Shown here in pieces: positions 26,793-36,451 of a stretch of 64,000 nucleotides of DNA (the stretch's first letter is position 1; each line of letters opens with the position of its first letter). The position numbers and the translations under genes are program-made. Origin of the DNA: DATFVJ01 sp963820395 (lineage in GTDB: Bacteria; Actinomycetota; Actinomycetes; Streptosporangiales; Streptosporangiaceae); NCBI GenBank assembly GCA_963820395.1, contig CAWGAE010000028.1:1-64000 (forward strand). The letters run 5' to 3'. The notes under the pieces are model-generated. The model did no database searches and had not been told where the DNA came from. It worked only from the letters and a program-made list of their open reading frames with translations.

Positions 26793-29700
26793 ATGCCACC
26801 GCCCGACGCGCCACCGCCCGACGCGCCACCGCCCGACGCGCCACCGCCCGACGCGCCACCGCCCGCGATGCGAGTGCGCACACATCGCGAGACCTCCTTC
26901 CGGGCGCTTCCGGGCCAACCCAGTTTCCCCGCCATCGAACGCGAGATGCTGGGGCGCTGGCGGGACCAGGGAGTCTTCGAGCGCTCGCTGGCAAGGACCG
27001 CGGGCGGGCCGCGATGGACGTTCTACGAGGGCCCGCCGACGGCCAACGGCATGCCGGGCGTCCATCACGCAGAGGCCCGGTCGTTCAAGGACACCTTCCT
27101 CAGGTTCAAGACCATGCAGGGCTTCCACGTCGCCCGCAAGGCAGGCTGGGACTGCCATGGGCTGCCTGTCGAGGTCGCGGTGGAGCGGGAACTCGGGCTG
27201 AACGGCAAGAAGGAGATCGAGGCATACGGAGTCGCCGAGTTCAACGCGCGCTGCCGTGAGTCGGTGCTACAGCACGTGGACGCGTGGGAAGAACTGACCG
27301 AGCGGATGGGCTACTGGATTGACCTGTCGCAGGCCTACCGCACGATGGACCCAGACTACATCGAGTCGGTCTGGTGGTCGCTCAAGGTCATCTTCGACAA
27401 GGGGCTGCTGATCAAGGATTACCGGATCAGCCCGTACTGCCCGCGGTGCGGCACGCCGCTCTCCGACCACGAACTCGGCCAGCCCGGGGGTTACGAGACT
27501 GTTACCGACCCGTCGGTAACAGTCCGCTTTCCGCTGCTCAGCTTGCCCGAGCGCGCCCATCCGGCCCTCAAGGGCGCCGACCTGCTGGTCTGGACCACGA
27601 CTCCATGGACGCTGGTGGCCAACACGGCGGTCGCGGTCCGCCCGGATGTGACATACGCCATCGCACGCCGCCCGGGTAGCAACGACTCCGTCGTGGTGGC
27701 CGAACCGCTCTTCGCGAAGGTGCTGGGTCAGGGCTGGTACATCGCGGCCAGGGTTACCGGCGCCGATCTGGCGGGCGCCACATACGCGCGGCCGTTCGGG
27801 ATCATCGACATTCCCGACGCCCACCGCGTCGTCACCGCCAACTTTGTGACCACCGAGGACGGTACCGGCCTGGTGCACCTGGCACCCGCCTTCGGCGCCG
27901 ACGACCTGGCCACCAGCCGCCTGCACGGGCTCCCCGTGGTCAACCCCGTCGGGCCGGACGGCCGGTTCATCCCGGACATCCCGCTAGTCGGCGGCATGTT
28001 CTTCAAGGACGCAGATGCGCGGCTGGTGACCGATCTGACCGACCGTGGCCTGGCGTTCCGCGTCTTCGAGCACGAGCACAGCTACCCGCACTGCTGGCGG
28101 TGCCACACGCCGCTCCTCTACTACGCGCTGCCGTCCTGGTACATCAAGACCACCGCGGTCAAGGACAAGTTGCTCGAAGAGAACGAGCGGACAAACTGGC
28201 ACCCGCCGACGATCAAGCACGGCAGGTTCGGCGAATGGCTGCGCAACAACGTGGACTGGGCACTATCGCGGAGCCGGTACTGGGGCACGCCGCTGCCGCT
28301 GTGGGAGTGCGCGGACGGGCACATCACGTGCATAGGCTCGCTGACCGAGTTGTCGGCGGTTGCGGGGCACGACGTGTCGGGTCTGGACCCGCACCGTCCC
28401 TACGTGGACGACATCAGCTTCGGATGCCCGGAATGCGGGAGTCCGGCCCGGCGGGTGCCCGAGGTAATCGACGCGTGGTACGACTCGGGTTCGATGCCGT
28501 TCGCGCAGTGGGGCGCGCCGTACCGGGGCATGGACGAGCTCGAGAGGGCCTATCCGGCCCAGTTCATCTGCGAGGCGATCGACCAGACCCGGGGCTGGTT
28601 CTACTCGCTGATGGCGGTCGGCGCCATCGCGCTTGGCCGGTCGTCCTACGAGAACGTTCTCTGCGTTGGCCTGATCGTCGCCGAGGACGGGCGCAAGATG
28701 AGCAAGCATCTCGGCAACGTGCTCGAACCCATCCCGCTGATGGACGCGCACGGGGCGGACGCGCTGCGGTGGTTCATGACGGCGAGCGGCTCACCGTGGG
28801 CGGCGCGCAGGGTCGGGCACGGCGTGCTTGAGGAGATCGTCCGCAAGGTCCTGCTCACCTACTGGAACACGCTGTCATTCCTGGTGCTCTACGCGAACGC
28901 CGCCGCGTCCGCGGGCGACGCCTGGGGTCCGGGCAGGCTCGGCGAGGCGCCACCGCCCGCGGAGCGGCCGCTGCTTGACAGGTGGGCGCTGAGCGAACTG
29001 CACGCTGCCGTGGCCGACGTCACGGCCGCGCTCGATGACTTCGACACGGTACGCGCGGGCCGCCGTATCGCCGGCTTCATCGATGACCTGTCGAACTGGT
29101 ATGTGCGGCGGTCGCGGCGGCGGTTCTGGGAAGGGCCGCGGGCACCGGACGGCGCCGCGGCGTTCGCCACGCTTTACGAGTGCCTGGAGACGCTTACCAA
29201 ACTGATGGCCCCGATGACGCCGTTTCTTCCGGACTACGTCTGGGACGTACTGCGCACGCCGGATGCGCCCGAATCCGTCCACCTCGCCGTCTGGCCGACA
29301 CCCGACGAGTCGCTCATCGACCAGCGGCTGACCGCGCAGATGGCACTGACGCGGCGCCTGGTGGAACTCGGCCGTGCGGCACGGGCGGCAAGCTCGGTGC
29401 GCACCCGCCAGCCGCTCGCCCGCGCGATCGTGGGCGGACAGGGCGCCGGCGGGTTCGCGGACCTGCCGGAGCAGTTGCGGGACCAGATCGCCGACGAGCT
29501 CAACGTCCGCTCGCTGGACACCCTCGGCAACGTCGGGGCCGAACTGGTCGAATACACCGTGCGGCCAAACTTCCGCGCGGTGGGTAAACGATTTGGCTCC
29601 CGAACGCCTGCGGTGGCGGCCGCGCTCAATGCCGCTGACGCGGCTGCGGTGGCAGCCGCGCTAGGCTCGGCCGGCGAGGCCACTGTCGAGGTGGATGGCG

Positions 29701-30086
29701 CCGTGGTGACGCTGCAGCCAGATGAGCTCATCGTCACCGAGACGCCGAAATCCGGCTGGGCAGTCGTCACGGAAGGCGGGGAAACCATGGCGCTGGACCT
29801 GGAGATCACACCGGAGCTGCGGCGGCTCGGGCTCGCCCGTGAGGTCATCAGGCTGATCCAGGATGCGCGGCGCGGCGACGGCCTGGATGTAAGTGACCGG
29901 ATCGACCTCTGGTGGTCCGCCATGGATCCTGAGCTCGCGGCGGCGCTCGCCGAACACGCCGACACGATCGCGCGGGAGGTCCTCGCCGTGACGGTGACGA
30001 CAGGTGACGGGGACGGCCGCGCGGGCCTTTACGAACACCGCGATCCCGGGCTCCGCTTCACCTTCAGGTTCCGCCGCCACCAGTAA
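26793..30086 (+). CDS. ileS: isoleucyl-tRNA synthetase
   Basis: Charges tRNA-Ile. The 1097-residue class I synthetase has the HIGH-region variant GMPGVHHAEARSFKD, the following WDCHGLPVEVAVE, editing-domain WTTTPWTLVANTAVAV and KMSKH in GRKMSKHLGNVLEP. It is of the long, eukaryote-like type found in actinobacteria. I chose the ATG at 26793, ten bases after AGGAGG; it adds 25 residues consisting of four PPPDA repeats and one PPPA (15-bp tandem repeats 26796-26866) before the conserved region. An in-frame ATG at 26868 would remove them. The gene is under T-box control and is divergent from the DksA-like gene, about 510 bp away. Confidence 0.95.
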   Translation: MPPPDAPPPDAPPPDAPPPDAPPPAMRVRTHRETSFRALPGQPSFPAIEREMLGRWRDQGVFERSLARTAGGPRWTFYEGPPTANGMPGVHHAEARSFKDTFLRFKTMQGFHVARKAGWDCHGLPVEVAVERELGLNGKKEIEAYGVAEFNARCRESVLQHVDAWEELTERMGYWIDLSQAYRTMDPDYIESVWWSLKVIFDKGLLIKDYRISPYCPRCGTPLSDHELGQPGGYETVTDPSVTVRFPLLSLPERAHPALKGADLLVWTTTPWTLVANTAVAVRPDVTYAIARRPGSNDSVVVAEPLFAKVLGQGWYIAARVTGADLAGATYARPFGIIDIPDAHRVVTANFVTTEDGTGLVHLAPAFGADDLATSRLHGLPVVNPVGPDGRFIPDIPLVGGMFFKDADARLVTDLTDRGLAFRVFEHEHSYPHCWRCHTPLLYYALPSWYIKTTAVKDKLLEENERTNWHPPTIKHGRFGEWLRNNVDWALSRSRYWGTPLPLWECADGHITCIGSLTELSAVAGHDVSGLDPHRPYVDDISFGCPECGSPARRVPEVIDAWYDSGSMPFAQWGAPYRGMDELERAYPAQFICEAIDQTRGWFYSLMAVGAIALGRSSYENVLCVGLIVAEDGRKMSKHLGNVLEPIPLMDAHGADALRWFMTASGSPWAARRVGHGVLEEIVRKVLLTYWNTLSFLVLYANAAASAGDAWGPGRLGEAPPPAERPLLDRWALSELHAAVADVTAALDDFDTVRAGRRIAGFIDDLSNWYVRRSRRRFWEGPRAPDGAAAFATLYECLETLTKLMAPMTPFLPDYVWDVLRTPDAPESVHLAVWPTPDESLIDQRLTAQMALTRRLVELGRAARAASSVRTRQPLARAIVGGQGAGGFADLPEQLRDQIADELNVRSLDTLGNVGAELVEYTVRPNFRAVGKRFGSRTPAVAAALNAADAAAVAAALGSAGEATVEVDGAVVTLQPDELIVTETPKSGWAVVTEGGETMALDLEITPELRRLGLAREVIRLIQDARRGDGLDVSDRIDLWWSAMDPELAAALAEHADTIAREVLAVTVTTGDGDGRAGLYEHRDPGLRFTFRFRRHQ

Positions 30087-30152
30087 GCAGGATCCTCTCC
30101 AGCGGTGGCACGTTCCCGCCCATCGAGCGTCCCCTCCCCCATGATGGAGACT

Positions 30153-30908
30153 CTAGTCAATGTGGCAGGCCCGGCAGGGGGTGCAGTCGGCCGCTTCGGC
30201 CTCCGCTAGCGCCATCGTGTCCACATCGCTGCCATTGACGGCTTGAATGAGCACGCAGGTCTGCAGGTGATGGCGGGGCACGCCGCGCACCACCCAGACC
30301 GACGCGCAATCGCCCGCGTTCGCCGTGTCCAGTTCGGTCGGCTCAGCTTCCGCTGGCATGTGTTGCCCCGCTGGCCCGTCTTGCCTGGCGGCGCTGTCAT
30401 GCCTGGCGGACGCGGCCGATTCTGCAAGCTCATCCGACTCGGCGACAGCCGCAATGAAAGTCGCACTCGCGCCCCGCTCGACTGACCCCGAACCCCCCGA
30501 ACCCGGCCGGCACGTCGTGCGCGCGGCTAAGCCTTCCTCGAGCGCTTCGTTGACCGTGACTTCCTCGGCCGCGCGGCTGTGGGTCGCCTCGCGCTGGGCC
30601 GCATCGCGCTGGGCCGCATCGCGCTGGGCCGCATCGCGCTGGGCCGCATCGCGCTGGGCCGCCTCGCGCTGGGCCGCCTCGCGCTGGGCCGCCTCGCGCT
30701 GGGCCGGGCCATCGGAAGCCGCCCCAGTGCCCGCCAGCGTCCCTCGCACGAACAACTCGCGGCGCATGAAAACGCCCGCCGCGAGCATGAGCGCTGCGGC
30801 GACGCTCACGCCGATCGAGATGTACACCAACAGCAAGTTGCTTGTGATCATCGCTGCGAGGAGCAGCAGGATCGCGAACGCGACCCCTGCCGCACTGATG
30901 ACGATCAC
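30153..30908 (-). CDS. membrane protein with repeat linker and C-terminal CxxC domain
   Basis: The 251-residue protein starts with two membrane helices (VISAAGVAFAILLLLAAMI, LLVYISIGVSVAAALMLAAG). A linker follows with eight AQR(D/E)A units, encoded by 15-bp repeats at 30586-30705, and then a low-complexity stretch. The last 60 residues hold a compact motif, ASVWVVRGVPRHHLQTCVLI, ending in DCTPCRACHID. A similar His/Cys-rich C-terminal segment (V.VV.G, R.H...C, PC..C) occurs in other actinobacterial membrane proteins near divIVA. It may bind a metal, but the function is unknown. Confidence 0.65.
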   Translation of the reverse strand: MIVISAAGVAFAILLLLAAMITSNLLLVYISIGVSVAAALMLAAGVFMRRELFVRGTLAGTGAASDGPAQREAAQREAAQREAAQRDAAQRDAAQRDAAQRDAAQREATHSRAAEEVTVNEALEEGLAARTTCRPGSGGSGSVERGASATFIAAVAESDELAESAASARHDSAARQDGPAGQHMPAEAEPTELDTANAGDCASVWVVRGVPRHHLQTCVLIQAVNGSDVDTMALAEAEAADCTPCRACHID

Positions 30909-31025
30909 AAGCAGCCTCTTTTCCCCGTTGTCAGAAACGTCGCCACCTGATGACGGCTCAGGCTTGGTGAGATTGGTCGCCTCACGGGTCTGGCCCCAGG
31001 ACGACGGCCCTGCCCTAGCCCGACG

Positions 31026-31077
31026 GCCCCAGCCCGGCCATCATCCCGACAGCCCCAGCCCGGCCATCATCCCGTCG
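31026..31077. repeat. 26-bp direct repeat, two copies
   Basis: The segment starting gccccagcccggccatcatc at 31026 recurs at 31052, a period of 26 bp. It lies in the 264-bp gap between divIVA and the CxxC membrane protein, which otherwise holds no recognisable gene. Confidence 0.7.
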
Positions 31078-31172
31078 GCCGGTTGGCCGGACACGCAAGC
31101 GGGAGGCCACGGTCCGGGAGCCAGCAGAGATAACCAAGGGGAACGGGCTTCCCGACGCGAGACGCGAGGCGC

Positions 31173-32021
31173 TTACCGGCGCTCACGCGGCGACGGCCCA
31201 TCCGCAGGCCGGTACCCACCGCCATGCGGTGCACCGGCCTCGGCGGGAGCCGGAAACGGGCCCGTGCCACTGGACTGCTGGCCGTTGCGCATGTCCGCGT
31301 GCTGCAGCGCGGCGGCGACTGGCTGCGGCTGACCCGAACCGATTACCGGGAAGGGGTCGCTGTCAGTCGTCCCCGAGTCCAAGTCGCGGAGCTGGCCTTC
31401 CAGGTATGCCTTGAGCCTGCTGCGGTACTCACGCTCGAACGCCCGAAGGTCTTCAACCCTGCGCTCAAGCTCTTCCCGCTGCTGCACCAGGGAGCCCATG
31501 GCCTGGCGGTGCCGTTCCTGCGCGTCACGCTCGAGGCTCTCCGCACGTGCCCTGGCGTCACTCGTGACCTGCTCGGCCTGGCGGCGCGCCTTGCCGAGGA
31601 TCTCGTCTGCCTCGCGGCGCGCCCTGCCGAGGGTTTCATCGGCCTCCCTGCGCGCGTCGGCGATGGCCTGGTCCGCCGTCTGCTGCGCGAGCGCGAGGAC
31701 CCGAGCCGCCGTGTCCATGTTGTCCTCCGCGGGCGGCATGACCATCATCGCGGGCTCGGGTTGCTTCGGCTCCATCGGAGGCGGCTCGGGGGCCATGAGG
31801 TCCGGCTTGGGCTCAATGACGGGCGAGGTATGGAGAGAGGGCACCTTACCCCGCATGCACTCGGTCAGCTTGGCCCGGAGCTCCTCGTTCTCCTGGATCA
31901 GCCGGTCAAGCTCTGCCTCGACCTCGTCGAGGAAGGTGTCAACTTCCTCCTCGTCGTAACCTGGCCGAAGCCTGGTCGTGCTGAACTGCTTGTTCCGCAC
32001 ATCCGCGGGCGTCAGCGGCAT
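31173..32021 (-). CDS. divIVA: DivIVA/Wag31 polar growth protein
   Basis: Cytoplasmic coiled-coil protein that binds curved membrane at poles and septa and directs polar growth in actinobacteria. The ATG at 32021 gives MPLTPADVRNKQFSTTRL, the DivIVA membrane-binding N-terminus. A first coiled coil (DTFLDEVEAELDRLIQENEE), a Pro/Met-rich linker and a long second coiled coil (about residues 105-215: heptads rich in Ala, Arg and Glu) follow. The C-terminal 60 residues are Gly/Pro/Gln-rich. At 282 residues it fits the family. It lies 47 bp after yggT at the end of the dcw block, as usual. Confidence 0.93.
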   Translation of the reverse strand: MPLTPADVRNKQFSTTRLRPGYDEEEVDTFLDEVEAELDRLIQENEELRAKLTECMRGKVPSLHTSPVIEPKPDLMAPEPPPMEPKQPEPAMMVMPPAEDNMDTAARVLALAQQTADQAIADARREADETLGRARREADEILGKARRQAEQVTSDARARAESLERDAQERHRQAMGSLVQQREELERRVEDLRAFEREYRSRLKAYLEGQLRDLDSGTTDSDPFPVIGSGQPQPVAAALQHADMRNGQQSSGTGPFPAPAEAGAPHGGGYRPADGPSPRERR

Positions 32022-32068
32022 GTCGTCTCCTTGGCGCGCTTGGAGTGTCCCTGGGGACCGTACCTGTA

Positions 32069-32353
32069 TCAAATCAACCCGACGAGTTTGATCATGGCCA
32101 AAACCACAATGAAAAGCACCGTGAAGCTCAGATCCAGGGCAACGTTACCGAGTCGGACGGATGGCAGGAACCGCCGTAGCAATCTAAGCGGCGGATCGGT
32201 GGTCGTATAGATCGCCTCAGCGAGAACCAGCACGACCCCCCTCGGTGACCAGGACCGCGAGAACGCTTGTATCCAACTCAACACCAAACGTCCGATGAGC
32301 AGCAGCAGGTACAACGAGAGAGCGTAGACAAGAATGACCTTCACGAGTCCCAC
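32069..32353 (-). CDS. YggT-family membrane protein
   Basis: The 94-residue protein has two helices (VILVYALSLYLLLLIGRLVL and VALDLSFTVLFIVVLAMIKL) flanking the conserved segment IYTTTDPPLRLLRRFLPS. YggT proteins sit between sepF and divIVA in many actinobacteria and are thought to help the division machinery or stress resistance; the mechanism is unknown. The 100 bp separating it from sepF are A/T-rich for this genome and may carry a promoter. Confidence 0.9.
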   Translation of the reverse strand: MGLVKVILVYALSLYLLLLIGRLVLSWIQAFSRSWSPRGVVLVLAEAIYTTTDPPLRLLRRFLPSVRLGNVALDLSFTVLFIVVLAMIKLVGLI

Positions 32354-32453
32354 AACGCTACCCTGCCCTCACGCCCAACGCAGACCTAACCGAAATATTA
32401 CTCTGTTGTATCCCTACGTGCTGAAGAAATGACTCTACGTCAATTAGTCCTGG

Positions 32454-32972
32454 TTAGCTCTGATTGAAGAATCCCCGCTGCGCGATCCGAGCCTTGTCCT
32501 CCGCAGTCACTTCCACGTTCGCGGGCGAGAGCAGGAACACCTTGTTGGTCACCCGCTCGATGCTCCCGTGCAGGCCGAAGATCAGCCCCGCCGCGAAGTC
32601 CACGAGCCGCTTGGCGTCGCTGTCGACCATCTCGGTCAGGTTCATGATCACGGGAGTTCCTTCACGGAAATGCTCGCCAATCGTCCGGGCCTCGTTGTAC
32701 GTGCGCGGATGCAGCGTCGTGATCCGCGCAAGGTCGGTGGTGTGCTTGACGGAGTCGGGTTGCCCGTCCCACGGGTAGCCCCCGTCCGGGTCGGCGTCGG
32801 CCCGGCCCGCGCGGACCTCCTGCCGGTCAGCGGCATCAGCGTGACCGGGCTCCTCATCATACCCTTCGTAGTCCTCGTACGACTCGTACTTGTCCCGATA
32901 TCGGTCATCGTAGCGGTGGTCGTCCTCCACGAGGCCGAGGTAGACCGCCATCTTGCGCATCGCGCTGGCCAT
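32454..32972 (-). CDS. sepF: cell division protein SepF
   Basis: Binds FtsZ and membrane and takes the place of FtsA, which actinobacteria lack. The 172-residue product has the N-terminal amphipathic membrane anchor (MRKMAVYLGL), an acidic Tyr/Asp-rich linker, and the conserved C-terminal domain (ITTLHPRTYNEARTIGEHFR, VIMNLTEMVDSDAKRLVDFA, GLIFGLHGSIERV, NKVFLLSP). It ends AQRGFFNQS, as in relatives. The 233 bp between it and yggS contain no supported gene. Confidence 0.95.
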   Translation of the reverse strand: MASAMRKMAVYLGLVEDDHRYDDRYRDKYESYEDYEGYDEEPGHADAADRQEVRAGRADADPDGGYPWDGQPDSVKHTTDLARITTLHPRTYNEARTIGEHFREGTPVIMNLTEMVDSDAKRLVDFAAGLIFGLHGSIERVTNKVFLLSPANVEVTAEDKARIAQRGFFNQS

Positions 32973-33205
32973 CTGTCAGTCCTCCGTCATGCCAAAGGTG
33001 CAGCCGGTGATCGGCTGCTCGCCGCTCAGTGGCCCTGTTGCCACAGCCCCTACGCCCGAACCGGAACGGGTGCTTCGAGCCATGCAGTTTGCTCCGTACT
33101 GTCCGAAACCTGCCGTCCGAACCAGCGTCCGAACCCTGCTGCCGTATGAACGTGCCAACCTGAACCTTGCTGTGCAGGGTCGCGTGACCCCTCACGTGCG
33201 GGACA

Positions 33206-33931
33206 TTACCTGACGAAGACGCTCCTGGCGCCGAGCAACGCCGTACCGACACGCACGTGTGTCGCGCCGGCATCTATGGCTTCCTCAAGATCCCCGCTCA
33301 TGCCCGCCGAGATCATGGTGGCGCCCGGATGCCCGGCCCTGACTGCGGCCGCCACCTCCGCGAGCCTGGCGAACGCGTCCCGCGGGGGCATGCCAAGTGG
33401 TGCCACCGCCATCACGCCGCCCAACCGGAGCCCGTCCTGTGCGGCCAACTGGTCGGCGAGCGGCACAGCCTGGTCCGCGGAAATGCCGCCGCGCGGCGCG
33501 CCGGACACGCCGACTGCGCCATCGAGGCTGACCTGCACCAGGCACGTCACGACCCGTCCTGCCCGCGAGACCTCACGAGCGAGCACCCGGACCAGGTGCG
33601 GCCGATCGACGGAGTGGACCACGTCCGCGTATCCAACCACGCTCCGGCATTTCCCAGTCTGAAGCTGACCGACGAAATGCCAGGTCAGCGGGAGATCAGC
33701 GCACTGCGCCGCCTTGGGTGCGGCCTCGGAGTCCCGGTTCTCACCAATGTCGGTCACACCGAGCGCGGCGAGTAGCCGGATATCGGACTCGGGCCAGGTC
33801 TTGGTGACGGCAATCGCGGTTATCTCGCGCGCATCACGGCCCGCGCTGGCGCAGGCGGCCGCGATCCTGGCACGGAGCGCGGTGAGGTTCTGCGCAAGCT
33901 CGCTGCGCCGGTCACGTGCGGGTGACGTCAT
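33206..33931 (-). CDS. YggS-family PLP homeostasis protein
   Basis: Single-domain TIM-barrel protein that binds PLP but has no known catalytic activity; it helps PLP balance. The PLP lysine is in AVTKTWPESDI (about residue 44). Other family motifs are IGENRDSEA, WHFVGQLQTGK (normally HFIGxLQxNK), and SAGMSGDLEEAI near the end, with HVRVGTALLG. At 241 residues it has normal length. The start lies seven bases from the pgeF stop, so the two are probably co-transcribed. Confidence 0.92.
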   Translation of the reverse strand: MTSPARDRRSELAQNLTALRARIAAACASAGRDAREITAIAVTKTWPESDIRLLAALGVTDIGENRDSEAAPKAAQCADLPLTWHFVGQLQTGKCRSVVGYADVVHSVDRPHLVRVLAREVSRAGRVVTCLVQVSLDGAVGVSGAPRGGISADQAVPLADQLAAQDGLRLGGVMAVAPLGMPPRDAFARLAEVAAAVRAGHPGATMISAGMSGDLEEAIDAGATHVRVGTALLGARSVFVR

Positions 33932-33938
33932 CCGCGCA

Positions 33939-34676
33939 TCATCGCTCGCGCCAGATCAGGGCGGCAAACCGGCCGGCCTCGCCGTCTCGGCGGTGCGAGC
34001 AGAGGTCGCTGGTCTCGGCGGTACATCGCCCGTCCTGCCGGACCCGCCGGACACGAAGGCCGTCAAGCTGGGCCGAGATTCCGGCTCGGATATCAAGGCC
34101 GGGAGCACCGGACCGGGTCACGCAGCGAGCCTGCGGGACAGCCTCGGCGACGCGGGCCTGCAGCTCTGCGGGAACCTCGTAACAGCCTCCGCAGATTGCC
34201 GGGCCGATCAGGCCGTGCATCCGCGCCGCCTGGGCACCTGCGGCCGTCATCGCACGGACGAGTGCGGGGACCACGCCCGCCTCCATTCCCGCACGACCCG
34301 AATGCGCCGCGCCGACAAGGCCGACGTCCGGATCGACCAGCAGGACCGCAGCGCAGTCCGCGGCGAGAACGCCGAGCGCCACCCGCGGCATGTCGGTGAA
34401 CACGGCGTCTGCCTCCACCGCGGCCTCGCCGGGCCGCACGTAGCTCGCGCGGGCACCGTGCACCTGACGCATCCACACCATCTGGCCAGCCTGGATACCG
34501 CATGCTCGCGCGACAAGCTCGCGGTTCCGCATCACCGCGGCGGGATCATCACCGATTGACAGCCCAAGGTTCAGCGGATCGTAGGGCGTCCGGCTGACTC
34601 CGCCGAGCCGACCGGTGATGGCTGTGCGCACGCCGGGCAAGAGCTCAGCGCACGATACGCCACTCGCGACACCCAT
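33939..34676 (-). CDS. pgeF: peptidoglycan editing factor PgeF (laccase-domain, YfiH-like)
   Basis: The 245-residue YfiH/DUF152 protein removes wrongly inserted L-Ser from peptidoglycan precursors in E. coli; actinobacterial members lie after ftsZ. Metal/active-site motifs are present: RQVHGARASYV, GVLAADCAAVLLVDP and VGAAHSGRAGMEAG, which match HG, ADC and H.G. motifs of the family. The C-terminal SDLCSHRRDGEAGRFAALIW is also typical. It begins three bases after the ftsZ stop. Confidence 0.9.
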   Translation of the reverse strand: MGVASGVSCAELLPGVRTAITGRLGGVSRTPYDPLNLGLSIGDDPAAVMRNRELVARACGIQAGQMVWMRQVHGARASYVRPGEAAVEADAVFTDMPRVALGVLAADCAAVLLVDPDVGLVGAAHSGRAGMEAGVVPALVRAMTAAGAQAARMHGLIGPAICGGCYEVPAELQARVAEAVPQARCVTRSGAPGLDIRAGISAQLDGLRVRRVRQDGRCTAETSDLCSHRRDGEAGRFAALIWRER

Positions 34677-34679
34677 CAG

Positions 34680-36209
34680 CTATTTAAGGAAGTCCGGTAT
34701 GTCAAGATCGTCGTCTTCCTCGAAGACAACCGGCCGACGCCGGGTGGTAGCGGCGTCGAAGACGCGTGAGGCGGCCGACGGGTCGGCCTCGGCCGACCGC
34801 GCCACGTAGGGCCGCGCCGATGAATGACCAGCCGCGTCGCCCGGCATCTCACCGAGCTCGGTGAGGCCGTCCGGCATCCCATCCGCGCGCTCAGCGTTCC
34901 TCGGGGACCCCGTGTTCTTCGAGGACCAAGCGTTTCTCGAGGACCCGGTGCTCTGCGGGAACCCGTTGTTTTGCGAGGACCCGGCGCTGTCCGAAAATCC
35001 GGTGCTGCCCGAGAATCCGGTGCTGCCAGAAGATGTAGCGTCCCCATAACCGACCACCGCAGGCGAAGGCCGGGCCGACGCCGCCGCAGGGTCGCCGTAG
35101 CCGGATTCGAAGCCCTGCGTGCCAGCCAGGCCTCCAGTGCCCACTGAGCCTCCAGCACCCAGCGAAGCCGTGCCCGCGACCGCGGGCACAGGGTCGAATG
35201 ACCGTGGAGAGGTGGCCGAGTCCCGTGCTGAGGAAAATGCGGGGACCGCTGCGGCCGAGGTCCCGCTCTCGTCGAACCCGGCGGCGATCACGGTAACGCG
35301 CACCTCGTCGCCGAGCGCATCGTCGATGACGGCGCCGAAGATGATGTTCGCATCGGGCGCGGCCGAGTTGGCCACAAGCTGCGCGGCCTCGTTGATCTCG
35401 AAGAGACCGAGGTCCGAACCGCCTTGGATGGAAAGCAGCACTCCGTGTGCGCCATCGATGCTCGCCTCGAGCAGCGGGCTCGAGATAGCCATCTCGGCAG
35501 CTGCCACAGAGCGATCATCGCCGCGCGACGAGCCAATGCCCATGAGCGCCGAGCCTGCCCCGGACATGACCGACTTTACGTCGGCGAAGTCCAGGTTGAT
35601 CAGCCCGGGCGTGGTGATCAGGTCAGTGATGCCCTGCACACCTGAAAGCAGCACCTGGTCTGCGGCCTTGAACGCGTCAAGCACGCTGACCTGCCGGTCG
35701 GAGATCGACAGCAGGCGATCGTTCGGGATCACGATCAGCGTGTCGACCTCGCTGCGAAGGCGCTCGATCCCGGCCTCCGCCTGGATCGCGCGGCGCTTGC
35801 CCTCGAACCCGAAAGGCCGGGTCACCACGCCGATGGTCAGCGCGCCAAGCGACCGCGCCACATTCGCGACCACGGGGGCGCCGCCCGTGCCGGTCCCGCC
35901 GCCCTCGCCCGCGGTGACGAACACCATGTCGGCGCCCCTGAGCACCTCCTCGATCTCTTCCCTGTGATCGTCGGCGGCCTTGCAGCCGACGTCCGGATTG
36001 GCCCCGGCGCCAAGGCCTCGGGTGAGTTCGCGTCCGACGTCGAGCTTGACGTCGGCGTCGCTCATAAGCAGTGCCTGCGCATCGGTATTGATCGCGATGA
36101 ACTCGACACCCTTGAGTCCCTCTTCGATCATCCGGTTGACCGCGTTGACGCCACCCCCGCCGATTCCGACGACCTTGATGACCGCGAGATAGTTCTGCGG
36201 TGCTGCCAC
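34680..36209 (-). CDS. ftsZ: cell division tubulin FtsZ
   Basis: GTPase forming the Z ring. The GTG at 36209 gives VAAPQNYLAVIKVVGIGGGG, the family start; the open frame to 36374 has no family match. The tubulin signature GGGTGTG is at residues 103-109. The core ends near residue 315 and the C-terminal peptide EDDDLDIPDFLK, which binds partners such as SepF, is intact. At 509 residues the protein is longer than usual. The extra length is a Ser/Gly/Asn-rich linker with degenerate 6-residue units (STGFSG, STGSSR type), encoded by 18-bp repeats around 34910-35045. Confidence 0.96.
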   Translation of the reverse strand: MAAPQNYLAVIKVVGIGGGGVNAVNRMIEEGLKGVEFIAINTDAQALLMSDADVKLDVGRELTRGLGAGANPDVGCKAADDHREEIEEVLRGADMVFVTAGEGGGTGTGGAPVVANVARSLGALTIGVVTRPFGFEGKRRAIQAEAGIERLRSEVDTLIVIPNDRLLSISDRQVSVLDAFKAADQVLLSGVQGITDLITTPGLINLDFADVKSVMSGAGSALMGIGSSRGDDRSVAAAEMAISSPLLEASIDGAHGVLLSIQGGSDLGLFEINEAAQLVANSAAPDANIIFGAVIDDALGDEVRVTVIAAGFDESGTSAAAVPAFSSARDSATSPRSFDPVPAVAGTASLGAGGSVGTGGLAGTQGFESGYGDPAAASARPSPAVVGYGDATSSGSTGFSGSTGFSDSAGSSQNNGFPQSTGSSRNAWSSKNTGSPRNAERADGMPDGLTELGEMPGDAAGHSSARPYVARSAEADPSAASRVFDAATTRRRPVVFEEDDDLDIPDFLK

Positions 36210-36451
36210 GAGGAAGGACCCTTTCCGCTGGTTTAAGTCGGTCGGCCGAGCTGGCGGGCGCGACCCGCCCTGCGCGGATCCGCCTGACCCAACTCTCACC
36301 CTCAAGTTGAGATTTAACGTTATGTCAACCTGACGATTGATACGGACAGTAGGGTCGCTCGGCAGCAGGGTCAACTAACTGGCCACGTTCGGCCTCGGCG
36401 TGTCGCGGACAGCCAGGCATATCGTGATTTGCTGGCTTGAGCTGGCGCCCG
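36210..36451 (-). promoter_or_regulatory. ftsZ upstream region
   Basis: This 242-bp gap between ftsQ and ftsZ contains no gene. On the minus strand TTGACA occurs at 36323-36328, within GGTTGACATAACGTTAAA, a sequence resembling conserved ftsZ upstream elements of actinobacteria. A second TTGACC lies near 36370. An ftsZ promoter here is likely; the exact -10 is not clear to me. Confidence 0.5.
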
